DNA of 64,000 nucleotides from Oceanisphaera litoralis (GTDB taxonomy: Bacteria; Pseudomonadota; Gammaproteobacteria; Enterobacterales; Aeromonadaceae). This document shows positions 6,624-15,953 of the stretch, one piece after another. Both the position numbers and the translations under genes were made by a program. Position 1 is the stretch's first letter. Every line of letters starts with the position of its first letter. Below the pieces are notes generated by a model. That model had not been told where the DNA came from. It saw only the letters and a list, made by a program, of their open reading frames with translations, and did not search any database. The stretch covers positions 36,896-100,895 of the forward strand of contig NZ_JAFBBE010000014.1 in assembly GCF_016907015.1 (NCBI RefSeq), read 5' to 3'.

Positions 6624-7697
6624 ATGGCCAGAACCGTTACCATCAGGGACATCGCCCGGCATTGTGGCCTGTCCACCGCCACCGTATCCCGGGTGGTCAA
6701 CAACAAGGGAGCCGTGCGGGCGGAAACGGTGGAACGGGTGGAGGCCGCCGTCAGCGCGCTGGGCTACCGCCCGAGCATGGCGGCCCGGACCCTCAAGTCT
6801 TCCAGCAGCATGACCCTGGGCGTCATCATTCCCAGCCTGACCAACCCGGTGTTTGCCGAAACCGCCGCCGGCCTGCAGCAACGAGCCCGAACCCTGGGTT
6901 ACACCCCCTTGATCCTCTCTTCCGATTACGACGGTGCGCTTGAACTGAGTGCGGTGGAAACCCTGCTCGCCTATCAGGTGGACGGAGTACTGCTCACGGT
7001 GAACGACGCTACCAACAGCGCCGCCCTGCAGCGGCTGGATGAAGTCGGTGTGTCCTACTGCCTGATGCACAATGCGCCGCGTCAGCGGGTGGCGGCCTAT
7101 GTGGGCGTCGACAACTTCTGCGCCGCCGCCGACGTGGCCGGGCGCATTCTGGCTGCCGGCCACCGCTGCATTGGCATGATTTCGGGTGAATTTGTGCGCA
7201 CCGACCGGGCACGGGAGCGCCATGCGGGCTTTTTGTCGGGTCTGCGCCAAGCTGGTGTGGCCCTGGCGCAACTGGTGCAGGTGGACCCGGTCAATGCCAC
7301 CGGGCTGCAGCAGGCGCTGACCGCCATTTATGGCCAGCCGGGCGAACAGCCTACCGCCTGGTTCTGCTCCAACGATTTGCTGGCGCTGGCCGCCATCGCC
7401 CAGCTGGAGCGGCTGGGCTTGCGGGTGCCAGAGGACATTTCCATTGTCGGCTTCGACGGTATTCAGGCCGGTGCCCTGCGCATGCCGGCCCTGACCAGCG
7501 TGCGCACCCCCAACCTTGAAATCGGCAGTGCCGCCGTGGATGCCCTGCTGGCACAGCCAGACCACAACACCGCTTCGGGCCCGAGCCGTCAGCTGGGATA
7601 CCAGCTGGTGGCCGGTGGCACCCTGGCTTCCCTTACCCATTCCCCTGTTCAACATTCCCCTGTTCAACCCTTCAGCGAGAGACAACGTCATGCTTAA
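6624..7697 (+). CDS. LacI-family transcriptional repressor
   Basis: 357 residues from the ATG at 6624 with GAGG 7 bases upstream. The N-terminus is a LacI helix-turn-helix (VTIRDIARHCGLSTATVSRV) with the hinge segment YRPSMAARTLK. A periplasmic-binding-like sensor domain follows (about 60-345): LGVIIPSLTNPVF, FCSNDLLALAA and EDISIVGFD. The ligand is unknown. Its stop overlaps the substrate-binding protein gene by 8 bases, so regulator and transporter form one operon. The two operator-like palindromes just upstream support autorepression. Confidence 0.93.
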   Translation: MARTVTIRDIARHCGLSTATVSRVVNNKGAVRAETVERVEAAVSALGYRPSMAARTLKSSSSMTLGVIIPSLTNPVFAETAAGLQQRARTLGYTPLILSSDYDGALELSAVETLLAYQVDGVLLTVNDATNSAALQRLDEVGVSYCLMHNAPRQRVAAYVGVDNFCAAADVAGRILAAGHRCIGMISGEFVRTDRARERHAGFLSGLRQAGVALAQLVQVDPVNATGLQQALTAIYGQPGEQPTAWFCSNDLLALAAIAQLERLGLRVPEDISIVGFDGIQAGALRMPALTSVRTPNLEIGSAAVDALLAQPDHNTASGPSRQLGYQLVAGGTLASLTHSPVQHSPVQPFSERQRHA

Positions 7698-8703
7698 ACA
7701 AGGTGTAGTTAAATGGGCTTCGGCCCTGGCCGTTACCGCCAGTGTACTGGGTGGTCAGGTGCAGGCCGCCGATGCCATCTGTTATAACTGCCCGCCCCAG
7801 TGGGCAGACTGGGGCACCCAGCTCAAGGTGATCAAGGAAGAGCTGGGCTACCGCATTCCCTTTGACAACAAGAACTCCGGCCAGGCCTTGTCCCAGCTGC
7901 TGGCCGAGCAGAACAACCCGGTGGCGGACGTGGCCTATTATGGCGTGTCGTTTGGCATTGCCGCCGCCGGAAAGGGCGTGACCGAGGCTTATCAGCCCGC
8001 CAACTGGGAGCAGATCCCGGACGGCCTGAAGGATCCGGACGGCAACTGGTTCACCATTCACTCCGGCACCCTGGGGCTGTTTGTGAACGTGGATGCCCTC
8101 GAGGGCAAGCCGGTGCCCCAGAGCTGGCAGGATCTGCTGGATCCCGCCTACAGGGGCATGATCGGTTATCTGGATCCGTCCAGTGCCTTTGTCGGTTATG
8201 CCGGCGCGGTGGCGATCAACGGTGCCTTGGGCGGAGATCTGGACAACTTCGAGCCGGGTCTGGAGTTTCTGGCCAAACTGCAGGACAACGATCCCATCGT
8301 GCCCAAACAGACCGCCTATGCCCGGGTGCTCTCCGGCGAGATCCCCATCATGCTGGACTACGACTTCAACGCCTACCGCGCCAAATACAAGGACGGCGCC
8401 AATGTGCAGTTCGTGATCCCCGAAGAGGGCAGCGTGGTGGTGCCCTATGTGATGAGTCTGGTGAAAAACGCGCCCAACCCGGAAAAGGGCCGCAAGATCC
8501 TCGATTTCGTACTCTCCGACAAGGGGCAGGCGGTGTGGGCCAACGCCTTCCTGCGGCCGGTTCGTCCCGATGCCATGCCGGATGAAGTGAAGGCCCGCTT
8601 CCTGCCCGAGTCCGATTACGCCCGCGCCGTGGCGGTGGACTACGGCAAGATGGCCGAGGTACAGACCCGCTTCCAGCAGCAATACCTCAACCGCATGCAG
8701 TAA
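7690..8703 (+). CDS. ABC importer, periplasmic substrate-binding protein
   Basis: 337 residues with a signal peptide cleaved near VQAADA (about residue 26). The mature protein has the class of fold used for iron(III), polyamine and 2-aminoethylphosphonate binding (segments YRGMIGYLDPSS, LSGEIPIMLDYD and PYVMSLVKNAPNPEKG). A Cys-x-x-Cys pair occurs right after the signal peptide (ICYNCPP). The start overlaps the repressor gene. The phosphodiesterase and phosphatase at the end of the operon point to a phosphorylated organic substrate. Confidence 0.9.
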   Translation: MLKQGVVKWASALAVTASVLGGQVQAADAICYNCPPQWADWGTQLKVIKEELGYRIPFDNKNSGQALSQLLAEQNNPVADVAYYGVSFGIAAAGKGVTEAYQPANWEQIPDGLKDPDGNWFTIHSGTLGLFVNVDALEGKPVPQSWQDLLDPAYRGMIGYLDPSSAFVGYAGAVAINGALGGDLDNFEPGLEFLAKLQDNDPIVPKQTAYARVLSGEIPIMLDYDFNAYRAKYKDGANVQFVIPEEGSVVVPYVMSLVKNAPNPEKGRKILDFVLSDKGQAVWANAFLRPVRPDAMPDEVKARFLPESDYARAVAVDYGKMAEVQTRFQQQYLNRMQ

Positions 8704-8775
8704 CCGGGGGCCGGTGGCGGGCACTGCGGTGCCCGCCCCGACTCCGCTTTTGACTTTCTTTCGTTGAGAAACCCC

Positions 8776-9597
8776 ATGTCTGTTCAAACCAACCGAAACC
8801 TGGTTCTGATGATGCTGCCGGTGCTCATCATTACCTGCGCCTTTTTTCTCATCCCCATGGGACAGCTGATCCTGGTGTCGGTCAGCGGTGACGACGGTGC
8901 CATGAACTACTGGCAGGCGCTGACCAACAGCCGCTATCTGCGCAGCATGCTGGAGACCCTGGCACTGTCGGTGGTGACCACCCTCACCACCCTGGCCATT
9001 GCCCTGGTGGCCGGCCTGTTTCTGGCCCGCAACCGGTTTGCCGGCAAGTCGCTGCTGGTGTCGCTGCTGACCTTTCCGCTGGCCTTTCCCGGTGTGGTGG
9101 TGGGCTTTCTGGTGATCATGCTGGGCGGCCGCCAGGGCCTGAGCGCCGAGCTGGGGCTGCTGCTCGACGGCTCGCGCTGGACCTTTGCCTATTCCCTGGC
9201 CGGGCTCTTTGTCGGTTATGTCTATTTTTCCATTCCCCGGGTGCTGCTGACGGTGATGTCGGCGGTAGAGAAGATGGATCTGATGCTGGAAGAAGCGGCG
9301 CGCTCGCTCGGCGCCTCGCGCCTGCGCATAGTGCGGGACGTGATCCTGCCGGCGCTCAAGCCGGCGCTGATCGCCAGTGGTGCCATCTGCTTTGCTACCT
9401 CCATGGGCGCCTTTGGCACCGCCTTTGCGCTGGCCAGCGGCATCAATGTGATGCCGATGACCATTTATACCGAATTCACCCTGGGCGCCAATATTGCCAT
9501 GGCGGCGGCACTGAGCATTCTGCTGGGGCTGATCACCTGGCTGGTGCTGTTGCTGGCGCGCTCGGTATCGGGTGCCAACTCCACTCCTGCTGCCTGA
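8776..9597 (+). CDS. ABC importer permease 1
   Basis: 273 residues from the ATG at 8776 (a TTG at 8764 is in frame). Six hydrophobic segments are visible. The EAA cytoplasmic loop reads EEAARSLGASRLRIVRDVILPALKP, with the conserved glycine, at about 171-195, and contacts the ATPase. It is a BPD_transp_1 inner-membrane subunit that pairs with the next gene product. Confidence 0.92.
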   Translation: MSVQTNRNLVLMMLPVLIITCAFFLIPMGQLILVSVSGDDGAMNYWQALTNSRYLRSMLETLALSVVTTLTTLAIALVAGLFLARNRFAGKSLLVSLLTFPLAFPGVVVGFLVIMLGGRQGLSAELGLLLDGSRWTFAYSLAGLFVGYVYFSIPRVLLTVMSAVEKMDLMLEEAARSLGASRLRIVRDVILPALKPALIASGAICFATSMGAFGTAFALASGINVMPMTIYTEFTLGANIAMAAALSILLGLITWLVLLLARSVSGANSTPAA

Positions 9598-9607
9598 GGA
9601 CACTGCC

Positions 9608-10399
9608 ATGAAACGACCTCTTTCCTACTACCTGCAGCTGGGTTTTACCCTGCTGATCTGCGCCTTTATGGTGGTGCCGGTGCTGATGTCGGTGACCGCC
9701 GGCCTGACCAACAACTACTTTCAGGGGCTGTCGAGCGGGCTGACCCTGCGCTGGATAAACGAAGTGCTGGCGCTGTACAGCGATACCCTCTGGCTGACCC
9801 TGCAACTGGCCCTGGCTACCCTGGGGGTGAACCTGCTGGTGGGGGTGCCGGCGGCCTATTATCTGGCGGCTTCTTCCAGCCGCTGGGCGCGCATCTTTGA
9901 AGAGCTGATTGTGCTGCCGGTGGCCATTCCCGGCCTGGCCATCGCCCTGGCGCTGATCATCGCCTACGGCGGCCACGGCGATCTGCGCACCAGCTGGCTG
10001 TTCATTCTGATCGGCCATGTGCTGTATACCCTGCCGTTTATGGTGCGATCTGTGCAGGCGGTGCTGCACAGCATCGACTTCAAACAGCTGGAAGAAGGTG
10101 CGGCCAGCCTGGGCGCCGGCTTCTGGCGCCGCTTTCGCGACGTGGTGGTGCCCAACTGCAAGGGCGGCATCATCAGCGGCGCCCTGATGACCCTGACCCT
10201 GTCGGTGGGCGAGTTCAACCTTACCTGGATGCTGCACACCCCGCTGACCAAAACCCTGCCGGTGGGACTGGCCGACTCCTATGCTTCCATGCGACTGGAG
10301 ATCAGCAGTGCCTACACCCTGATCTTTCTGATCATGCTGCTGCCGCTGATGATTGGCGTGCAGTGGAGCGGCGCCCGGCTGCGCAAGCCGGCGGCATGA
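9608..10399 (+). CDS. ABC importer permease 2
   Basis: 263 residues starting at an ATG with GAGG upstream, 10 bases after permease 1. About six membrane segments are visible. The EAA loop reads EEGAASLGAGFWRRFRDVVVP near residue 162. With the preceding gene it forms the heterodimeric membrane channel of the importer. Confidence 0.92.
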   Translation: MKRPLSYYLQLGFTLLICAFMVVPVLMSVTAGLTNNYFQGLSSGLTLRWINEVLALYSDTLWLTLQLALATLGVNLLVGVPAAYYLAASSSRWARIFEELIVLPVAIPGLAIALALIIAYGGHGDLRTSWLFILIGHVLYTLPFMVRSVQAVLHSIDFKQLEEGAASLGAGFWRRFRDVVVPNCKGGIISGALMTLTLSVGEFNLTWMLHTPLTKTLPVGLADSYASMRLEISSAYTLIFLIMLLPLMIGVQWSGARLRKPAA

Positions 10400-10430
10400 T
10401 AATCCGTATTTTGTTTTCAGGAATTAAACC

Positions 10431-11498
10431 ATGAGCAACCACGAACACGGCGTTTCCATTCGCCTCGAAAACTGCCGGAAAACCTTTGCCGACGGCACCC
10501 TGGCACTGCAGCCGCTGGACTTGACCATCAACGCCGGCGAGACCCTGGTGCTGCTGGGCCCCTCGGGCTGCGGCAAGACCACCACCCTGCGCATGATTGC
10601 CGGACTGGAGTTTCCCGACGAGGGCGGCCGCATTCTGTTTGGCGATGAAGACGTGACCCGCCAGCCCATTGAAAAGCGCAAGGTGGGCATGGTGTTTCAG
10701 TCCTATGCCCTGTTTCCCAACATGACGGTGGCCGAAAACGTGGGCTACGGCCTGAAGGTGCAGAAGGTGAATGTCGCCGACATCAAACGGCGGGTGGCGG
10801 AAATGCTGGAGATGATGGAGCTGGGCGCATTGGCCCACCGCCGCATCAGCCAGCTCTCGGGCGGCCAGCGGCAACGGGTGGCGCTGGCGCGGGCCATTAT
10901 CACCAGCCCGCGGGTGCTGCTGCTGGACGAGCCGCTCACCGCCCTCGATGCCCTGCTGCGCGAGCGGCTGCGGGCCGACATCAATAGCCTGCTGCGCAAG
11001 CTCGGCATTACCGCCATTTACGTGACCCACGATCAGGACGAGGCCATGGCCCTGGGGGATCGCATTGTGGTGATGGAGCAGGGACGGGTGTCGCAAATCG
11101 GCTCCCCCCGCGAGATCTATTTCACCCCCAAAAACGACTTTGTGGCCGACTTTATCGGCCAGATCAATGTGTTTGAAGGCCAGATCCGCGATCGCCGCAT
11201 GCAACTGCCGGGGGGCAGTCTGCCGGACGTGGCGCTGGCCGACGGCTTTGGGCGCATTCACTGCCGGCCGGAAGACATAGTGCTCACCGAGGCCGGCAGC
11301 GGCCAGCTTACCGGCGTGGTGCAGCAGACCCAGTTTATCGGCGATCGCACCCGGGTATGGGTGGCGGGTGCCGGCCAGCAACCGGTGCTGGTGGACGGCG
11401 ACGGTCGGACGCACTTCACGCAGGGGCAGCCAGTGGGGCTGCAGATCAAGCCGGATCAGATGATCCTGCTGGATCAGCAGGGTGTGAGGGCGGCATGA
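10431..11498 (+). CDS. ABC importer ATPase
   Basis: 355 residues. Walker A GPSGCGKTT (about 43-51), Q-loop FQSYALFPNMT, signature LSGGQRQRVALARA, Walker B LLLDEP and the switch His in YVTHDQDEAMAL are all intact. The C-terminal 110 residues form a TOBE/OB-type regulatory domain, as in the CUT1/Fbp/Pot ATPases. It powers the two permeases upstream. The stop overlaps the phosphodiesterase ATG (ATGA), so translation is coupled. Confidence 0.95.
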   Translation: MSNHEHGVSIRLENCRKTFADGTLALQPLDLTINAGETLVLLGPSGCGKTTTLRMIAGLEFPDEGGRILFGDEDVTRQPIEKRKVGMVFQSYALFPNMTVAENVGYGLKVQKVNVADIKRRVAEMLEMMELGALAHRRISQLSGGQRQRVALARAIITSPRVLLLDEPLTALDALLRERLRADINSLLRKLGITAIYVTHDQDEAMALGDRIVVMEQGRVSQIGSPREIYFTPKNDFVADFIGQINVFEGQIRDRRMQLPGGSLPDVALADGFGRIHCRPEDIVLTEAGSGQLTGVVQQTQFIGDRTRVWVAGAGQQPVLVDGDGRTHFTQGQPVGLQIKPDQMILLDQQGVRAA

Positions 11499-12322
11499 TC
11501 ATCGCGCAACTGACGGATCTTCACATCAAGGCCGGCGGCAAGCCGGCCTATGCCGGCAGGGTGGACACCTTTGCCCGGCTGCAGCAGGCGGTGGACCATC
11601 TGAACGGTCTGCAACCCATGCCCGATCTGGTGCTGATCACCGGCGATCTCGGCGACTTCGGCACCGAAGCCGAATATCGGCAGGCCCGCCTGGCGCTGGA
11701 CCGGCTGCAAATGCCGTTTTATCTGGTGCCGGGCAACCACGACGAGCGCGGCGCCCTGCGGGCGGCGTTTACGGATCATGACTACCTGTTTCAGACCGAT
11801 GAACACCTGAGCTATGCCATCGACGGCCTGCCGTTACGGCTGGTGGGGCTGGACACCAGTGTGCCGGGCAAGCCCCATGGCCTGATTGATGCCGAGCGGC
11901 GCGACTGGCTGGCACAGACCCTGAGCCGGGCACCGGCCCGGCGCACCCTGCTGTTTATGCATCACCCGCCGGTGGCGGTGGGGCTGGAGCACATGGATGT
12001 GCAACGGCTGAACGGTGCCGACGAGCTGGCAGTGGTATTGCAAAGTCACCCCCAGGTGGAGGTGATACTGTGCGGCCACCTGCACCGGCCGGTGGAGTTT
12101 ATGTGGTGTGGGCGACCCGTGTATGTGGGCCCGGCCCACAACCATGCGGTAACCCTGGATCTGCGCCCCGGTGCGCCTTCTTCCTTTACCAAGGAGCCGG
12201 CGATGATCCGTCTGCTGTATCTGCACCCGCACAGCGGCCTGCTGCTGAGCCACCAGAGCCATGTGGATGCCTGCGATGGCCCCCATCCGTTCTTTGACCA
12301 ACAGGGCAGGCTGATAGACTGA
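11495..12322 (+). CDS. Metallophosphoesterase, CpdA-like class III cyclic nucleotide/phosphodiester hydrolase
   Basis: 275 residues from the ATG at 11495, which overlaps the ATPase stop. All five calcineurin-type metal motifs are readable: QLTDLHIK (DxH), GDLGD, GNHDE, MHHPP and GHLHR. The closest functional class is the CpdA/GpdQ group acting on cAMP or glycerophosphodiesters. No signal peptide is present, so it acts in the cytoplasm on an imported compound or on a signal nucleotide. Position inside the ABC operon favours catabolism of an imported phosphodiester. Confidence 0.9.
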   Translation: MIIAQLTDLHIKAGGKPAYAGRVDTFARLQQAVDHLNGLQPMPDLVLITGDLGDFGTEAEYRQARLALDRLQMPFYLVPGNHDERGALRAAFTDHDYLFQTDEHLSYAIDGLPLRLVGLDTSVPGKPHGLIDAERRDWLAQTLSRAPARRTLLFMHHPPVAVGLEHMDVQRLNGADELAVVLQSHPQVEVILCGHLHRPVEFMWCGRPVYVGPAHNHAVTLDLRPGAPSSFTKEPAMIRLLYLHPHSGLLLSHQSHVDACDGPHPFFDQQGRLID

Positions 12323-13137
12323 TGAAACCCATAGACCAGCTGTCGCCGGCCCGGGCCGGCGCCATTCGCTACATTCTCACCGATGTGGACGATACCCTTA
12401 GCTACCGGGGCCAGTTACTGCCCCAAACCCTGCAGGCACTCTATGATCTGCGCGACGCCGGCATGACCGTGGTGCCCATTACCGGCGCCTGTGCCGGCTG
12501 GTGCGATGCCCTGGTGCGGCTGCTGCCGGTGAACACGGTGATCGGCGAGGGCGGGGGCTTTCGCTTTCAGCTCGACGGCCAGCGCCTGAGCACCCACTAC
12601 TGGCTGCCCGACGACGACCGCCGCCAGCAGCGGCAACGGCTTGAAGCGGCGGTCAACGCCGCCCTGGCTGCCGTGCCCGGCGCCCGGCTGGCAACAGATC
12701 AGCCGCTGCGCCTGACCGACATGGCCATCGACATCGGCCAGGCGGTGAGCCTGAGCCGCGACGAGGTCAATGCCCTGTGTGCCGTGCTCGACCAGCACGA
12801 GGTGAACTATTCCACCAGCTCCATTCATCTCAATGTGTGGAGTGGTGATCACAACAAATGGCGTGCCGCCGAGCGCTATTTCACCACCCGGCTGGGGCTG
12901 ACGACAGAGCAGATCCAAACTCAGGTGCTGTGCATCGGCGATTCGGCCAACGACGAACCCATGTTCCGCGCCCTGCCCCTGAGTGTGGGGGTGGCCAACA
13001 TACGCCACAGCCTGCCCTGGCTGACCACGTTACCGGCTTATCAAACCGAAGCGGAAGGCGGCAAGGGCTTTGCCGAAATGGCCGAGCAGCTGCTGCGGAT
13101 GCGGCTGGAAGCCAAAGCCGGGATGGCGGTGACCTGA
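12322..13137 (+). CDS. HAD-superfamily phosphatase (subfamily IIB)
   Basis: 271 residues. Motif I is DVDDTL (about residue 20), motif II contains ITGACAGW, and motif IV is GDSANDEPMF. The long insert between motifs II and III is a C2 cap, as in Cof/sucrose-phosphate phosphatase relatives. The ATG shares its base with the preceding TGA, so the genes are coupled. Coming last after importer and phosphodiesterase, it probably dephosphorylates the monoester product; this substrate is inferred. Confidence 0.9.
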   Translation: MKPIDQLSPARAGAIRYILTDVDDTLSYRGQLLPQTLQALYDLRDAGMTVVPITGACAGWCDALVRLLPVNTVIGEGGGFRFQLDGQRLSTHYWLPDDDRRQQRQRLEAAVNAALAAVPGARLATDQPLRLTDMAIDIGQAVSLSRDEVNALCAVLDQHEVNYSTSSIHLNVWSGDHNKWRAAERYFTTRLGLTTEQIQTQVLCIGDSANDEPMFRALPLSVGVANIRHSLPWLTTLPAYQTEAEGGKGFAEMAEQLLRMRLEAKAGMAVT

Positions 13138-13175
13138 AGTGTGGCTGTTGACGGAGGAACGAGAGACGCGGCTGC

Positions 13176-13601
13176 TCATGTTTCACCATCAAACCTCAAC
13201 GGCGGCCGCCCGGCTCTTCTGCGCAGCCAGTTCACGCCATTGCGCACCGAGGGCACCCTGAACAGTCGGCGTTCCAGCCGGTATTTGCCCGGAAAGTTCA
13301 GCATTACCAGGGCGATCAGTATGGTCAGCAGCCCCTGACCGGGGAGCACCAGCATGGCGATGCCCATCAGCAGTAACACCAGCCCCAGCAGGTTTTTCAG
13401 GATCAGCAGCAGCCAGCGCAGCAGCGGATGCTGCCGGGCCCAGAGTACCCGGTGGCGATAGCTATCGGAAAAATAATCCGCCGGAATCCGCACCACCAGC
13501 CAGGGGATCGCCAGCAGCGAGCCGATAAAGCACACTGCGCTGGCAATGCCCAGTGTCCATATCAGGATTGGGTTGCTGAAAATCTGAAGAAAATCATCCA
13601 C
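13176..13601 (-). CDS. Small inner-membrane protein, PGPGW family
   Basis: 141 residues starting at a GTG without a clear ribosome site. There are three hydrophobic segments (about 13-38, 62-80 and 82-105). The signature here reads LPGQGLLTILIAL followed by FPGKYRLERRL, matching the putative transmembrane PGPGW family. Function of the family is unknown. It stands alone, convergent with the HAD phosphatase gene 39 bases away. Confidence 0.8.
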   Translation of the reverse strand: MDDFLQIFSNPILIWTLGIASAVCFIGSLLAIPWLVVRIPADYFSDSYRHRVLWARQHPLLRWLLLILKNLLGLVLLLMGIAMLVLPGQGLLTILIALVMLNFPGKYRLERRLFRVPSVRNGVNWLRRRAGRPPLRFDGET

Positions 13602-13833
13602 GGATACAATTGCTCTTTAACGTGAAAACCAATGCTGGAGAGGTGCCATTATGATGGAAAAGGGCTGCGCCCAACATACCTTACCAGCGACAGGCTTGGT
13701 GAAAAAATCAGTTTTCAGGCGCAAAAAGGTTAGGGGTGAGTAATTCATATGGAGCTTATTGGAACACTGTTCTACGCTTTTCAGGCACAGTGGTTAAATA
13801 ACATCCAATAATAATCTCAAGGACGGTATACAT

Positions 13834-14442
13834 ATGAAGCTGAACGCATGTCTTGCGGGAGCATGTCTGTTGGTGGCGGCCAGCGCCCAGGCCCAGCAAT
13901 ACTCCTCGGTCACCCCCCTTACCTACTCCCAACCCGAGTTTTATGTTGGGTTGAATTATTCACATATTAAGGCGGATGTAGAACTTGATGTGTTGGATGA
14001 TCCACTCTCTAACGACTGGAATACGGTGGGTATCAACCTAGGGGTTCAGCCTTCACCCTACTTGGCATTTGAAGCTCGTTATGGGCGAGGAGTAGGGAGT
14101 GATGAGCATTCGGTTCAGGGAGGAGAAGGAACAACCAAGCTGAAATACTATTATGGCTTTTATGCACTACCTCAGATCCCCATCCAGGACTTCATGTCGG
14201 TTTATGGCCTGCTGGGTTGGACCAAGGCCAAAGTCGAAGCTGAAAGTGATGATTTTCCAAGTGTCGGCTGGCCCAGAAAAGTTTCAGACTCCGAGGATGA
14301 CTTCAGCTACGGTGTTGGGGTACGTTTCCGGGATAAGAGCCATCCGGGCGGCGTGGCCTTCTTCGCGGAATATGCACAGCTGATTGATCGTGATGAAGTC
14401 GATGCAACCGGCCTGATGGTGGGCCTGAGCTGGCATTTCTGA
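13834..14442 (+). CDS. Outer-membrane beta-barrel protein (OmpA/opacity-like)
   Basis: 202 residues. A ribosome site AAGGA precedes the ATG by 8 bases. A signal peptide is cleaved after AQA (about residue 21). The rest alternates polar and aromatic residues in about eight beta strands (FYVGLNYSHI, LAFEARYGRG, YYYGFYALP, FSYGVGVRF, VAFFAEYAQL) and ends LSWHF with the terminal Phe used for BAM assembly. It is a small barrel with no periplasmic domain; function unknown. It has its own promoter region (13602-13833, no gene) and terminator. Confidence 0.85.
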   Translation: MKLNACLAGACLLVAASAQAQQYSSVTPLTYSQPEFYVGLNYSHIKADVELDVLDDPLSNDWNTVGINLGVQPSPYLAFEARYGRGVGSDEHSVQGGEGTTKLKYYYGFYALPQIPIQDFMSVYGLLGWTKAKVEAESDDFPSVGWPRKVSDSEDDFSYGVGVRFRDKSHPGGVAFFAEYAQLIDRDEVDATGLMVGLSWHF

Positions 14443-14463
14443 ACTGCAACAGTGTTACTGTCA

Positions 14464-14486
14464 AAGGGCCTCAAGGGCCCTTTTTT
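14464..14486 (+). terminator. Rho-independent terminator after the barrel protein gene
   Basis: The stem AAGGGCC / GGGCCCTT with a short loop is followed by TTTTTT. Confidence 0.9.
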
Positions 14487-14613
14487 GATCCCCTTGCATC
14501 GGGCCGCTGCTCTTCTCGAGCACCGAGTTACTTGTCGGCAGAGCGGGCCCTTTGTTCGGGATTGAGATGACAGTCGAACAGAACGATAGATCGATTGCTT
14601 CATGGGATGGGCA

Positions 14614-15900
14614 TCAGTCGGGGAAGGCCAGATCACGCAGGAACAATGCTATTTCCGGAAAGGCGATAATCAGCCCGGCGGCGGCCACCAGCATGAAGAT
14701 GAAGGGGGGAGTACCGCGGATCACCTCCATATAGGGCCGTTTGAATATGGCAATGGCGGTGAAGATATCGCAGCCAAACGGGGGAGTGGCCGAGCCGATG
14801 GCCACCTGCAGGGTAATGAGTACCCCCACCAGGACTGGATCCAGCCCGGTGGCCTGAATGGCCGGCGCGAAGATGGGGGTCAGCACCAGGATGACGACGA
14901 TGGGATCCACAAACATGCAGGCAATAAAGAAGGCCACACAAATGGCAATCAGCACCCCGACCGGGCCGGCTTCATTGACGCCAACCGACTCCAGAATGGT
15001 CTGGGGCACCTGGGCGAACGACAGTATCCAGGAAAAGCCGTTGCCGACCGCCACCAGAATAAAGACCACGGCGGTGATAAGGCCGGTGGACTTGGCAATG
15101 CGATAGATTTCCGGGAGCTTGAGCGAGCGAAATACCACGAATTCCAGTAGGAAGGCATAAAGCACGCAGACCGCCGCCGCTTCCGTAGGGCTGAAAATAC
15201 CGCCATAGATACCGCCGACGATGATCACCGGAAAAAACAGCGGCCACAGCGCCATCTGAACCGCACGTAATCGCTCGGACCAGCTGGCTTTCGGCTCGGT
15301 AGGCACCTTATGCTTGTGGGCGTAATAGAGGCAATAGAGCGAAAACATCAACAAGATCAGCAAACCGGGCCCTATGCCGGCGATAAACAGCTCGGCGATG
15401 GAGATTTCGGAGATGACCCCGTAGATGATCATGCCGATGCTGGGCGGGATCAGAAAGGCGATGTCGCTGGCATTGATGATCAGCGCCAGGGTAAAGGAGT
15501 CGGAATAACCGGCCTTGAGCATTTTCGGCCGTAGCGGCGAGCCCACCGCCACCACAGTGGCCTGGGTGGAGCCGGACACGGCGCCGAACAAGGTGCAGGA
15601 AGTGGCGGTACTGATGGCAAGGCCCCCCTTGATGTGGCCGATAAAGGCCATGACCATGTTGATCAAGCGGTCGGCGGAGTGTCCGCGGGTCATGATGTCG
15701 GCGGCGAGAATAAACATGGGCACCGCAATCAGCGAGGCAGGCCGAATGCCGCCCATCATCTGCTGAATAAAGGTCCCCATCTGGCCGAAGCCGTCGAACA
15801 TCATCACAAAGCCGACCACGGAGGCGGTGATCAGCGGAATCATCATGGGAAAACCCAACAGCAGCAGCCCAATCATGATGGCCATTAACAGCGTTGCCAT
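14614..15900 (-). CDS. dctM: TRAP transporter large permease (DctM)
   Basis: 428 residues with about twelve to thirteen hydrophobic segments. Conserved DctM features include VPMFILAADIMTRGHSADRL, FGAVSGSTQATVVAVGS and IPPSIGMIIYGV. It is the Na+-coupled secondary-transport core that accepts substrate from DctP. It is the last gene of dctPQM, 53 bases after dctQ. The substrate cannot be read from sequence; organic acids are typical. Confidence 0.93.
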   Translation of the reverse strand: MATLLMAIMIGLLLLGFPMMIPLITASVVGFVMMFDGFGQMGTFIQQMMGGIRPASLIAVPMFILAADIMTRGHSADRLINMVMAFIGHIKGGLAISTATSCTLFGAVSGSTQATVVAVGSPLRPKMLKAGYSDSFTLALIINASDIAFLIPPSIGMIIYGVISEISIAELFIAGIGPGLLILLMFSLYCLYYAHKHKVPTEPKASWSERLRAVQMALWPLFFPVIIVGGIYGGIFSPTEAAAVCVLYAFLLEFVVFRSLKLPEIYRIAKSTGLITAVVFILVAVGNGFSWILSFAQVPQTILESVGVNEAGPVGVLIAICVAFFIACMFVDPIVVILVLTPIFAPAIQATGLDPVLVGVLITLQVAIGSATPPFGCDIFTAIAIFKRPYMEVIRGTPPFIFMLVAAAGLIIAFPEIALFLRDLAFPD

Positions 15901-15953
15901 GGTTTATGCCTTTTTATGGTTATTGACGCCAGGCGCTTGATTGCCGCCCGGAA

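Noticed and set aside
7672..9609. Very long open frame on the minus strand across the ABC operon
   Set aside because: His/Gln/Gly-rich antisense of GC-rich coding sequence; the plus-strand genes are clear ABC components.
13609..13624. boxA-like TGCTCTTTAAC near 13610
   Set aside because: No rRNA or tRNA follows; the match is isolated between a membrane protein gene and a porin-like gene.
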